DNA from: Bacteroides zoogleoformans
GTDB lineage: Bacteria; Bacteroidota; Bacteroidia; Bacteroidales; Bacteroidaceae
Length of the DNA stretch: 64,000 nucleotides
NCBI RefSeq assembly: GCF_002998435.1
Contig: NZ_CP027231.1
Location: 1,095,001-1,159,000, forward strand
Reading direction: 5' to 3'
Shown here: positions 1-8,436 of the stretch, piece by piece
How positions within the stretch are numbered: the first letter of the stretch is position 1
Layout: each line of letters begins with the position of its first letter
Notes under the pieces: model-generated
The model's input: the letters and a program-made list of their open reading frames with translations, nothing else
Databases searched by the model: none
What the model was told of the DNA's origin: nothing
Program-made: the position numbers and the translations under genes

Positions 1-127
<127 letters not shown>

Positions 128-159
128 TTAGTTATAGCCTTTTCTTTGGTTATAAGTTT

Positions 160-822
160 CTACCCCACCACCTCCAGCATCCCCCCCGCAATCTCCATCC
201 TGGCGCATCCCAGCATATCCACCCGTATCACCAAGTAGTTTTTTCCATCTCCAACTTCCAGCACATACCCTTCCAGCCCCATGAGCTTGCCGCCGTTGAC
301 ACGGACTTTGGCTCCAAGGGGGATATCGATGGGGGCGATGGAGACTTCGCTGTCGCCGTCGTTCACCATCCGTTTGAGGCTGCACATCTGGCTGTCGGGG
401 ATGACGGCTACGGGGCGGATGCCTGTAGCGCCAGGCTTGCCGGCGATGTTCACCATGAAGCGTTTGATGTAGGGCAGGCGGACGATGTCCCGGCGGCGCA
501 GCTGCTCCGTACAACGGATGAAGAGCATGGAGGGAAAGAGGATGCGCTCTACGGTGCGGCGCTTGCCGTCGGCACGGACACAGAGCGTTTGCTGGACGGG
601 GACATAGACTTCGTAATCCTTGGCGCCGGAGGGCTGAGCGGCAATGCGGGCTTCGAGCTTGTCGCGGCAGATGCGCTCGGAGTTGTTGCCCACAATGGCG
701 ATGTACCACTGCTTCATTGCGGGTGTTTTCTCCGCGGCGGGTACGCCTACGGCGTCGTCGGTTTCTGCAACCGCCGCTGTCTTCCGAGGCTTGAGCGAAC
801 TCTTTTCTGTATTTTTTTTCAC
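160..822 (-). CDS. upxY: UpxY-family transcription antiterminator (NusG-like)
   Basis: NusG-like protein of the UpxY family, which in Bacteroides lets RNA polymerase read through the leader of one capsular polysaccharide operon. The NusG N-terminal fold starts at MKQWYIAIVGNN (residue 36) and continues through a basic EERILFPSMLF-like stretch; a KOW-type C-terminal part follows (IPLGAKVRVNGGKLMGLEG). The 220-residue reading starts at a GTG at 822; an ATG at 717 gives 185 residues, matches the usual family start and is equally likely. The protein is followed by a 4,6-dehydratase, with no upxZ-like gene between them. A long leader (about 460-690 nt) separates it from candidate promoters, as expected for a UpxY locus. 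Confidence 0.85.
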   Translation of the reverse strand: MKKNTEKSSLKPRKTAAVAETDDAVGVPAAEKTPAMKQWYIAIVGNNSERICRDKLEARIAAQPSGAKDYEVYVPVQQTLCVRADGKRRTVERILFPSMLFIRCTEQLRRRDIVRLPYIKRFMVNIAGKPGATGIRPVAVIPDSQMCSLKRMVNDGDSEVSIAPIDIPLGAKVRVNGGKLMGLEGYVLEVGDGKNYLVIRVDMLGCARMEIAGGMLEVVG

Positions 823-1570
823 AAACTGATGAAAGCCTTAGAACTATTCAATCCTCTTCTTTTTCACTTTTCCGGCGGCGTCTCCATACGACCTCTCTCA
901 CTCATACAAGAGAAAGAGACCAAAGAAAGCCAAAGCGTGCCGGACGAGACTACAAGCGGCTTCTTATCGCAAGGATATGGCGCCGACGCAACGGTCAGAG
1001 AATCGTCTGTCGATGCAAAGATACTGCTTTTTTTCATATCCCACCGCTTATCTTTTAAAAAAAAAGAAAAATTTCAACAGAACGATAAGTTCCACTAAGA
1101 AGTGCAAATAGTCTCTGTTATTAGAAGGTGACTATAAAAAACACTCGAAGAGCGCTGTCGGCAAGGGGCTGAAAGCCCCGACGAAACAAAAGATTTCAAT
1201 AGCAATACAAAAAAAGAGAAAAGGGAGACCGAAATCTCCCCGAGATTAATCAACTTTGTATTGTTATGAAATATCATCAATTAACCTCAGCACAAAAGTA
1301 CATAAAAAGCATGAGCTTTTTACACCGGCATAATAAAGAAATCATTTTTTTCTAATGAGGAAAGATACACGATTTTTGTATTGCTGAAAAAGAGAATATC
1401 GGTAAAAGACATTGCAGATACGATAAATGTGTAGCAAATAGAACGGTTGCCAAATTGTTACTCGAAAATCTGTCTGTCATACGGAACACCTTTGTACAAA
1501 GGGTTACTGGCTCTCTAACCAAAGTTACGGAAAACATCATTCCTGATAGAACAAAAAGAAGGACAGAACG
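823..1570 (-). promoter_or_regulatory. Long upxY leader and candidate promoters
   Basis: No gene is supported in this stretch. Two minus-strand sequences match the Bacteroides -7 box TAnnTTTG: TACTTTTG at 1300-1293 and TAACTTTG at 1527-1520. Downstream of the second lies a perfect 14-bp palindrome CCTTTGTACAAAGG (1489-1502), and next to the first an AAAAAGC/GCTTTTT inverted repeat (about 1304-1321). A copy of a dispersed repeat fills 1085-1226. Which box is used is not known; a long untranslated leader fits antitermination control by UpxY. I found no clear pair of long inverted repeats that would mark an invertible capsule promoter. Confidence 0.4.
1085..1226 (+). repeat. Dispersed ~142-bp repeat, copy 1
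   Basis: Closely similar to 32585-32727 in the same orientation. Both copies carry an imperfect stem around GGGGCTGAAAGCCCC and share blocks such as AAATAGTCTCTGTTATTA and CACTCG. No convincing protein is encoded. Confidence 0.8.
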
Positions 1571-1612
1571 TAAAAAAAGAAGGCTACCTCAAAGCAAATT
1601 GAGATAGCCTTT
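1571..1612 (-). terminator. Intrinsic terminator after the aldolase gene
   Basis: On the minus strand AAGGCTATCTCAA and TTGAGGTAGCCTT form a stem (one wobble) followed by CTTTTTTT. It begins about 20 bases after the aldolase stop codon. Confidence 0.85.
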
Positions 1613-1633
1613 TTACAATCGGATAGGTTATAA

Positions 1634-2644
1634 TCAATTAGGTTGAGCCAATTTATTATCCGAGCCAAGCACGTTGATAATCTTATGCTTGTACAATTTT
1701 TCCATATTGTCGCGAGCCGGACCGAGATACTTACGCGGGTCGAACTCTGCAGGTTTCTCTGCAAAAACCTTACGAACTGCGGCCGTCATTGCCAAACGAG
1801 AGTCCGAGTCGATATTGATTTTGCAAACGGCAGATTTCGCAGCCTTGCGCAGTTGTTCTTCAGGAATACCGATAGCTGCTTCCAGCTTACCGCCATATTT
1901 ATTGATGGTATCCACTTCTTCCTGAGGAACTGAAGAAGAGCCGTGAAGAACGATGGGGAATCCCGGAAGTTTCTTCATTACGGCATCCAGCACGGCAAAT
2001 TCCAGAGGAGGAGGAACCAGACGGCCGGTAGCAGGATCTACATGGCACTGTTCCGGTCTGAACTTGTATGCGCCATGAGAAGTTCCGATAGAGATGGCCA
2101 GAGAATCGCAACCGGTACGGGTAGCAAAGTCAATCACCTCTTCCGGATTGGTATATGTGTGGTGCTCGGCAGACACTTCATCTTCCACGCCGGCCAGTAC
2201 GCCCAGTTCACCTTCTACGGTTACATCGAACTGATGAGCGTATTCAACCACTTTCTTGGTCAAAGCAACGTTTTCTTCGTAAGGCAAGTGCGAGCCGTCA
2301 ATCATTACTGAAGAGAAACCTGAATCGATACAAGACTTGCAAGTTTCAAAAGTATCACCGTGGTCCAGGTGAAGAACAATTTCCGGATGTGCGCACCCCA
2401 ATTCCTTGGCATATTCCACAGCGCCTTGCGCCATGTAGCGCAACAATGTAGCGTTGGCATACTGACGAGCACCTTTGGATACCTGAAGAATGACAGGAGA
2501 TTTAGTTTCGACAGCAGCCTTGATGATGGCCTGCATCTGTTCCATATTGTTGAAGTTGAATGCCGGAATAGCATACCCGCCTTTAATGGCTCTGGCAAAC
2601 ATCTCTCTTGTGTTTACCAGTCCTAAATCTTTGTAGTTTACCAT
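1634..2644 (-). CDS. fba: Class II fructose-1,6-bisphosphate aldolase
   Basis: Cytoplasmic zinc-dependent aldolase of glycolysis and gluconeogenesis, splitting fructose 1,6-bisphosphate into glyceraldehyde 3-phosphate and dihydroxyacetone phosphate. The 336 residues cover the whole family. Visible signatures are HLDHGDTFETC (zinc and catalytic region, about residues 92-102), ISIGTSHGAYKF, VLHGSSSVPQEE and the phosphate-binding NIDSDSR. The ATG at 2644 follows an A-rich leader; a TACTTTTG -7 box lies about 45 bases upstream. It stands alone between its own terminator and an insertion sequence. Confidence 0.95.
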   Translation of the reverse strand: MVNYKDLGLVNTREMFARAIKGGYAIPAFNFNNMEQMQAIIKAAVETKSPVILQVSKGARQYANATLLRYMAQGAVEYAKELGCAHPEIVLHLDHGDTFETCKSCIDSGFSSVMIDGSHLPYEENVALTKKVVEYAHQFDVTVEGELGVLAGVEDEVSAEHHTYTNPEEVIDFATRTGCDSLAISIGTSHGAYKFRPEQCHVDPATGRLVPPPLEFAVLDAVMKKLPGFPIVLHGSSSVPQEEVDTINKYGGKLEAAIGIPEEQLRKAAKSAVCKINIDSDSRLAMTAAVRKVFAEKPAEFDPRKYLGPARDNMEKLYKHKIINVLGSDNKLAQPN

Positions 2645-2683
2645 TTTGTTTAAAGTTTATTGTTAGTGAATAAAAATTCTATG

Positions 2684-2691
2684 CAAAAGTA
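2684..2691 (-). promoter_or_regulatory. Candidate -7 box for the aldolase gene
   Basis: TACTTTTG on the minus strand fits the Bacteroides TAnnTTTG consensus, 40 bases upstream of the start codon. No well-spaced -33 TTTG was found. Confidence 0.5.
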
Positions 2692-3132
2692 ATCATTATC
2701 CTTCAAACTAAACCACCCGACCGGAATAAAAGTTCAGGTTTTCGCCGTCAATTACATTCTATTTCAAAGCTATTGGTTTCATTTAACAGAAGATTGCAAT
2801 CTCTATATTACAAAAAAACGGCAAATTTCTGCTTTTCACCCACCTTTTACTTACACGGTTTTATCAATAAATTTACCCTTCGCGACCTCTTCTTTCCAGT
2901 TACTTTCCGGACTCTAAAAAAAACTTCTCTCACAGCTGTCCCTGTGGTGTTTTTTCGTACCTTTCCTCTAAAAAGAAAAATCTCCATCTATTATATATCC
3001 ATATTTAACCGATTCGTATTCCTTTGGTTATATTATAGCTTGTAAACTTTTCCCATAAGTCTCTTTAGACGACAAGTATTTTGTCGTCTGTACTAATAAA
3101 GTTTTTTACTTTCCTCTTCAGCCTGGAAGGAC
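2692..3132. other. Intergenic stretch between aldolase gene and IS110 element
   Basis: AT-rich, no supported gene on either strand. It contains a perfect 9-bp hairpin AGACGACAA/TTGTCGTCT with a 5-base loop at 3067-3089, just outside the proposed insertion-sequence end. Confidence 0.4.
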
Positions 3133-4531
3133 TACGCCGGTGTCCAATCCCTCTATGGATGCAATAATTTTGTAAACGCGCTCATGTGGCGGCACAAAGG
3201 TAATTATGTTGTCGATAGAGGTATATCGGAATGGTCTATCCGACCAATAACGATTCTAATTCCCGGATTTTATTTTGCCATTCCGCCTCCTTTTCAAGAC
3301 GCTTGAGATAAACATCCATAAAATCCTCATCTTTTGTCAGCATGTGCCATACCGCGACTAATATCTTTCGGGCGATGGCTACTTGTATCTTCATCTTGTT
3401 CTTATGCCGTTGGGTGCATTGCACGTAGCTGAAGTTTGAGAAAAAGCAGTTTCGGGTTCTTGATGCGCCCCAGGATATTTCAACCAATATCTGACGCAGG
3501 AATCGGTTCCCATGCGTCGTCCTATTGCTCTTGACTTTATTGTTGCTTATATCATTGCGTGGTTTCAATCCACACCATCCAACAAGATTTGTTGCTTTTT
3601 CAAACGGTTTCATGTCAGCCCCGGTCTCCGCAATTATAGCTGAAGCTGCGCGTTCTTTAACACCGGGGATGCTCTGTAGACGTTTGAATTGTTTCGGGAA
3701 ATGTTCCTGACACATGGCAATGAGAGCTTGCCTGCATTCTTCGATTTGTCGCCCGATTACGTCTATAAGCTCTGCGTATTGCTTTAATAAACAGATGTCT
3801 GCCTGGTGAAAGTCACCCGTTACGGCATCCTTTATGATGTTAAGTCCGTATTTACGTAGAGTTTTTCCATGAATGAGTTTCACCAACTCCTCAGGGGCTG
3901 TTATCCCGGTTATTATCGCACGGACGCACTTCTGATAACTTTTTCCATTGACGCGGGATACATAGTTACTTAACCGGAAACCACATCGCTGTAAAGCAGC
4001 GTCCAATTTATTCAGGTCTTCATTCAGGTCGAAGATGCGACGGTTATACTTGCGCATATCCTGCACGCTCTTCTCCGGCACAAAACTTCCCCGAATCAGA
4101 TGCTTCAACAGACACTCCGCTATCCATTGGGCATCTTTCACATCACTCTTGCGACCGGGAAGCTGCTTTATAAAATAAGGATTTACCAATTTGAGCGACA
4201 TGCTATCGCACAAGGCATTCCACACCGGAACCCAATAGGTCGAGGTGCTTTCCATTGCCGCCTCTGTCACCCCATGAGAAACCATATCCGAACACATAAG
4301 TTGCAAATCCGGAGTTAATGTGCCATAAACATTTGCAAAAATAACGGTCTCTGCAGTGTCCAACACACAGAGATAAACTGTATCTTTGTGCACATCGAGG
4401 CCGGCCACGATTCTGTCTTTGTCCATATTTGAGATTTTTTAGTTACACTCCTTAAATATAGGACATTCGTAACAATTAAACAAAGCATGAAGCTGAGTTT
4501 GTGGCCCGGCCTCGGTTTTTATTACGCCGGT
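3133..4531 (-). mobile_element. IS110-family insertion sequence (ends proposed)
   Basis: IS110-family elements lack ordinary terminal inverted repeats and move through a DEDD recombinase guided by a structured RNA made from a non-coding end. Here TACGCCGGT occurs in direct orientation at 3133-3141 and at 4523-4531, bracketing the transposase gene with about 95 non-coding bases on each side, so these may be the element junctions. The interval is about 1.4 kb, usual for the family. The boundaries are an inference from this repeat only. Confidence 0.5.
3236..4426 (-). CDS. IS110-family transposase (DEDD recombinase)
   Basis: The 396-residue protein has the N-terminal RuvC-like DEDD domain (GLDVHKDTVYLCVLD near residue 9, ESTSTYWVPVW near 59, GRKSDVKDAQWIAE near 91) and the C-terminal transposase_20 region with its catalytic-serine neighbourhood (QSIPGVKERAASAIIAETG near 252, ATNLVGWCGLKPR). 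Both halves are intact, so the element could be active. It lies between two host genes transcribed away from each other and does not interrupt a recognisable gene. The flanking non-coding arms are the places to look for its guide RNA. Confidence 0.93.
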   Translation of the reverse strand: MDKDRIVAGLDVHKDTVYLCVLDTAETVIFANVYGTLTPDLQLMCSDMVSHGVTEAAMESTSTYWVPVWNALCDSMSLKLVNPYFIKQLPGRKSDVKDAQWIAECLLKHLIRGSFVPEKSVQDMRKYNRRIFDLNEDLNKLDAALQRCGFRLSNYVSRVNGKSYQKCVRAIITGITAPEELVKLIHGKTLRKYGLNIIKDAVTGDFHQADICLLKQYAELIDVIGRQIEECRQALIAMCQEHFPKQFKRLQSIPGVKERAASAIIAETGADMKPFEKATNLVGWCGLKPRNDISNNKVKSNRTTHGNRFLRQILVEISWGASRTRNCFFSNFSYVQCTQRHKNKMKIQVAIARKILVAVWHMLTKDEDFMDVYLKRLEKEAEWQNKIRELESLLVG

Positions 4532-4563
4532 ATAGAAAAACTCGATTTTTCTATATAATTTTG
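4531..4563 (+). promoter_or_regulatory. Perfect hairpin followed by -7 box upstream of glycosyltransferase
   Basis: TATAGAAAAA (4531-4540) and TTTTTCTATA (4546-4555) form a perfect 10-bp inverted repeat with loop CTCGA. One base further begins TAATTTTG (4556-4563), a TAnnTTTG -7 box. The repeat may be an operator or the outer end of the neighbouring insertion sequence. Confidence 0.5.
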
Positions 4564-4583
4564 TGCATCAAAAAAAAAGTTTT

Positions 4584-5765
4584 ATGCCGAATATGGAAGC
4601 ATTCACATTAGAGAATTCTGAAAAAATATTGCTTGTCGCAATAAGCGTGTTGTTCATCATCCAGACTCTTTACTACTTCTGTCTGTACAATCGCATTCAC
4701 TCCCGAAACCGTGCAGTGAAACAAGGTGATACACATTTTGCGCAAGCGCTTCCACCTGTATCGATCATCATTTGTGCCCACGACGAAGCAGAAAATTTAC
4801 GCGACAACCTGAGTGCCGTGTTGGAGCAAGACTATCCCCAATACGAGGTTATCGTCATCAATGACGGGAACACCGATGAAAGCAAAGACTACCTGACATT
4901 GCTCGAAGAAAAATACCCCCATCTATACCACAGTTTTGTTCCGGCTTCTTCCCGCTATATCAGCCGGAAGAAGCTGGCCGCAACACTCGGCATTAAAGCC
5001 AGCAAGTACGATTGGGTAGTATTCACCGACGCCAACTGCCGGCCGCAAAGCAATCAATGGTTGCGATTGTTGGCACGCAACTTCACGCCGCGCACTCAGG
5101 TGGTGCTGGGTTACAGTGGATATGAACGCGGCAAAGGCTGGTTGCATAAGCAAGTGTCTTTCGACAATCTGTTCACCTCCATGCGCTATTTGGGATTTGC
5201 CTTGGCCGGCAGCCCCTACATGGGCATAGGACGCAACCTTGCCTACAGAAAAGAGTTGTTTTATCAGCAAAAAGGCTTCGCGGCCCACCTCAACCTGCAA
5301 AGAGGAGACGACGACCTTTTTATCAACCGCATAGCCACAGCCGACAACACAAGGATAGAGACGGACGCGGACGCCATCGTGCGCATGCAACCCGTCCGGC
5401 GGGCCAAAGACTGGCGAGAGGAGAAAATCGGATATACTTCTACATCCTATCTGTATCATGGGATGCAACGATGGTTGGCAGGAGGAGAGACCTTTACACG
5501 CTTGGCTTTCCATGCGACATGGATAACCCTGCTCATCGTCGGCATTCTGCATGCCAACCGGCCGGCAGCCGGAATCGCATTCACACTTTTCCTGCTACGC
5601 TTCATCGTGCAGGCCATCATCATCAATCAAACGGCAAAAGACTTGAAGGAGAAACGCAGGTACTACTTCACACTCCCCTTGTTCGATTTGTTGCAACCGA
5701 TGCAATCCATGCGTTGGAAGTTATACTGCCTGTTACGCAAAAAGAGCAACTTCCTCAGAAAATGA
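4584..5765 (+). CDS. Membrane-associated family 2 glycosyltransferase
   Basis: Predicted inverting GT-A glycosyltransferase anchored in the inner membrane. A hydrophobic segment near the N-terminus (ILLVAISVLFIIQTLYYF) precedes the GT2 domain with PPVSIIICAHDEAENL, VIVINDGNTDES and a TDANCRPQ metal-binding region; QRGDDDLF is the acceptor-side acidic motif. Two to three hydrophobic stretches near the C-terminus (ATWITLLIVGIL, AGIAFTLFLLRFIVQAIII) add membrane anchors. I chose the ATG at 4584 because the GTG at 4563 lies inside the -7 box; an ATG at 4593 is also possible. Substrate unknown; it runs convergent to the permease gene. Confidence 0.85.
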   Translation: MPNMEAFTLENSEKILLVAISVLFIIQTLYYFCLYNRIHSRNRAVKQGDTHFAQALPPVSIIICAHDEAENLRDNLSAVLEQDYPQYEVIVINDGNTDESKDYLTLLEEKYPHLYHSFVPASSRYISRKKLAATLGIKASKYDWVVFTDANCRPQSNQWLRLLARNFTPRTQVVLGYSGYERGKGWLHKQVSFDNLFTSMRYLGFALAGSPYMGIGRNLAYRKELFYQQKGFAAHLNLQRGDDDLFINRIATADNTRIETDADAIVRMQPVRRAKDWREEKIGYTSTSYLYHGMQRWLAGGETFTRLAFHATWITLLIVGILHANRPAAGIAFTLFLLRFIVQAIIINQTAKDLKEKRRYYFTLPLFDLLQPMQSMRWKLYCLLRKKSNFLRK

Positions 5766-5771
5766 AACCTT

Positions 5772-7016
5772 TTACTCGTATCGGATAGAGGTGGCCGGGT
5801 GGATGCGCGTAATCAGGAAAGAGGGTCCCAGCAACATCAGCACGGCAGCCAATAGGGTGCCGACATTCAGCAATAAGAACAACCAGATATTGAAAGATAC
5901 CGGAACCGCAGCCATATAGTACGTTTCCGGATCAAGTTTGAATAAGCCGAACCAATGCTGAACAAAATAGAATGCCAGTCCGATAGCATTTCCCCACAAC
6001 ATTCCTTTCCCTATCAGAAAGACTGAAAACCAGAGAAAAACCTTACGAATGGTAAAATTATTGGCTCCCAGCGATTTCAGCACACCTATCATGGAAGTAC
6101 GCTCTATGATGATAATCAGCAAACCGGAAACCATCGTAAAGCCGGCAACTCCAATCATGAGTATAAGAATAACCCAGATATTCACATCCAATATGCCCAA
6201 CCAGGCAAAAATAGGAGGATTAAGCTGCTCCACGTTACGTACACAATATTCGGCGCCATAACGGTCGAAGCACTGATCTGTATCGGCGGCAATCTCATAA
6301 GTGACTTCTTCCAGCCTGTCATAGTCGCGGATTTCCAATTCTACCCCGCTCACCTGATCCGGTTGCCAACCATTCAAGCGATTTACCAAACAAATATCGG
6401 TAAGGAGGAAAAGGTTGTCGTATTCTGAAAAGTTCGTCTGATAGATACCCACAATCTTCAAGCGACGGGCACGCACGTCATCCTGAATAAAATACGCGTC
6501 AATCTTGTCGCCAAGCTTCAACTTCATTTTATCGGCAAGTAGCTTTGAGATGACCACACGATTGGAGGAAGCCGAGTCACTGAACTGTGGAAATTCACCT
6601 TGAATGATATGTCGGCGGAAGAATGTCCTGTCATACTCAGGGCCGACACCCTTCAATACCATTCCCTGAAATGCGTCGGAAGTCTTTATCATGCCAGGTT
6701 TGGTGGAATAACGTTGCACATGCTTCACCTCCAGATAATCGGTAAGTGCGGCAATCATGCTATCGCCCACTGCAACGGGGCGTGTCTCGTAGGAACGTGC
6801 GGCATCGAGATTGCTTATCTGTATATGCGCACCGAAGCCGACAATCTTATCGCGCACTTCGCTCTTGAAACCTATGATTACGGACACGGCAATAATCATT
6901 ACCGCCAGACCTATGGCAATGCCAATCATGGCGATAAGTACGGCAGGACGGGAAACTTGCTTTCCCGGTTGTGCATTACGATAAATGCGAAGCGCTATGA
7001 AACGAGATAAATCCAT
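5772..7016 (-). CDS. LolC/LolE-like ABC transporter permease (FtsX family)
   Basis: 414-residue inner-membrane protein with the LolCE layout: one N-terminal membrane helix (AVLIAMIGIAIGLAVMIIAVSVIIGF), a large periplasmic domain of about 200 residues, and three C-terminal helices (WVILILMIGVAGFTMVSGLLIIIIERTSMIGVLKSLGA and two more). The ERTSMIGVLKSLGA coupling segment is typical of lipoprotein-releasing permeases. It follows the aminotransferase gene by about 20 bases on the same strand and is probably cotranscribed. No ATPase lies next to it, so it must use one encoded elsewhere, as is common for this gene in Bacteroidetes. Confidence 0.85.
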   Translation of the reverse strand: MDLSRFIALRIYRNAQPGKQVSRPAVLIAMIGIAIGLAVMIIAVSVIIGFKSEVRDKIVGFGAHIQISNLDAARSYETRPVAVGDSMIAALTDYLEVKHVQRYSTKPGMIKTSDAFQGMVLKGVGPEYDRTFFRRHIIQGEFPQFSDSASSNRVVISKLLADKMKLKLGDKIDAYFIQDDVRARRLKIVGIYQTNFSEYDNLFLLTDICLVNRLNGWQPDQVSGVELEIRDYDRLEEVTYEIAADTDQCFDRYGAEYCVRNVEQLNPPIFAWLGILDVNIWVILILMIGVAGFTMVSGLLIIIIERTSMIGVLKSLGANNFTIRKVFLWFSVFLIGKGMLWGNAIGLAFYFVQHWFGLFKLDPETYYMAAVPVSFNIWLFLLLNVGTLLAAVLMLLGPSFLITRIHPATSIRYE

Positions 7017-7036
7017 ACCCTGTGCCCGACAGCCAT

Positions 7037-8236
7037 TTATTCAGTACGCCCCGGATAAGCCTCCAATGCCTTCTGCAAGACAAATAGCGCCCGTGTCAGA
7101 TCTTCTTTTTTCAACACATAAGCAATGCGCACCTCGTTACGCCCGGCACCCGGCGTAGTATAGAAACCTGATGCCGGAGCCATAAAGACCGTCTGCCCTT
7201 CGTACTCGAAATCGGAAAGACACCAAGCGCAGAACTTGTCGGAATCATCTACCGGCAATTTAGCCACGGTGTAGAATGCTCCCATCGGAATGGGAGAATA
7301 GACACCGGGAATGCGATTCAGCCCATCAATCAAGCATTTACGGCGTTCCACATATTCATCATACGTGTCGCGCAGATAATCCTCACTCGCATCAAGCGAA
7401 GCCTCTGCCGCAATCTGACCAATCAGGGGAGGACTGAGGCGGGCTTGGCAAAACTTCATGACTGCATCGCGTATCTCCTTATTCTTCGTTATCAAAGCCC
7501 CGATACGGATGCCGCACTCGGAGTAACGCTTGGATACGGAATCAATCAGTACCACATTGTTTTCGATACCTTCCAGATGGCAGGCCGAAATATAGGGGGA
7601 ACCCGTATAAATAAATTCCCGGTACACCTCGTCCGAGAAAAGGAATAAATCGTATTTCTTCACTAAGTCGCGAATCTGGTTCATCTCGCGCCGTGTATAA
7701 AGATAGCCTGTCGGATTATTCGGGTTACAAATCAGTATGGCGCGCGTACGTTCATTTATCAGTTCCTCGAACTTCTCTACCTTGGGCAACGAAAAGCCCT
7801 CTTCTATAGTAGTGGCAATGGTACGTATCTTGGCTCCGGCAGAGATGGCAAACGCCATGTAATTGGCATAGGCCGGTTCGGGCACGATGATTTCATCGCC
7901 CGGGTTGAGGCAGGCCAGAAAAGAGAACAATACGGCTTCCGAACCGCCGGAAGTGATGATGATGTCGTCTGCCGTGAGATGGATGTTGTATTTCTCGTAG
8001 TAGCCCACCAACTTCTCGCGATAACTGCGATAGCCCGCACTGGGGCTATATTCCAGAATCTTCCGGTCGATATTTCTTATCGCCTCAATAGCAACTTGCG
8101 GTGTAGGGAGGTCGGGCTGCCCGATATTCAGATGGAATACATGTATGCCCCTTTGTTTGGCGGCGTCTGCCAGAGGAGCCAGCTTTCTGATGGGAGATGC
8201 GGGCATCTCCGTTCCACGAATAGATATTGTTGGCAT
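7037..8236 (-). CDS. PLP-dependent aminotransferase, class I/II
   Basis: Fold-type I pyridoxal-phosphate enzyme, about 399 residues, probably an aspartate- or aromatic-type aminotransferase. Signatures: LNIGQPDLPTPQ near the N-terminus, SGGSEAVLF for cofactor phosphate, NPNNPTGYLYT, SDEVYREFIY, and the lysine in DSVSKRYSECGIRIG. The ATG at 8236 (MPTIS) was chosen because an upstream in-frame start at 8266 overlaps the -7 box TACATTTG at 8271-8264. Substrate cannot be named from sequence. It heads a two-gene unit with the permease downstream. Confidence 0.88.
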   Translation of the reverse strand: MPTISIRGTEMPASPIRKLAPLADAAKQRGIHVFHLNIGQPDLPTPQVAIEAIRNIDRKILEYSPSAGYRSYREKLVGYYEKYNIHLTADDIIITSGGSEAVLFSFLACLNPGDEIIVPEPAYANYMAFAISAGAKIRTIATTIEEGFSLPKVEKFEELINERTRAILICNPNNPTGYLYTRREMNQIRDLVKKYDLFLFSDEVYREFIYTGSPYISACHLEGIENNVVLIDSVSKRYSECGIRIGALITKNKEIRDAVMKFCQARLSPPLIGQIAAEASLDASEDYLRDTYDEYVERRKCLIDGLNRIPGVYSPIPMGAFYTVAKLPVDDSDKFCAWCLSDFEYEGQTVFMAPASGFYTTPGAGRNEVRIAYVLKKEDLTRALFVLQKALEAYPGRTE

Positions 8237-8263
8237 TGAAGTCTTTTTTATTATTTGAAACTG

Positions 8264-8271
8264 CAAATGTA
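8264..8271 (-). promoter_or_regulatory. -7 box for the aminotransferase gene
   Basis: TACATTTG on the minus strand, 28 bases upstream of the chosen ATG at 8236. It decides against the longer reading of that gene. Confidence 0.6.
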
Positions 8272-8436
8272 GCGCAATTATTCGAAACCGAAAGGAAGCA
8301 TGGACATAAAAACTTTAGAAACTTTATTTTATCGTAAAAACGTTGTGTCATATAGAAAGAAACCCTTATTTTTGAATCTGCAAACAAGAAAAGAGCTTTG
8401 CTCACAAAAGCAAACAGTAAAAACTAAAACAACATC

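Noticed and set aside
1635..1764. Small frames overlapping the aldolase gene and its terminator
   Set aside because: They lie in other frames of a well-supported gene and cross its terminator.
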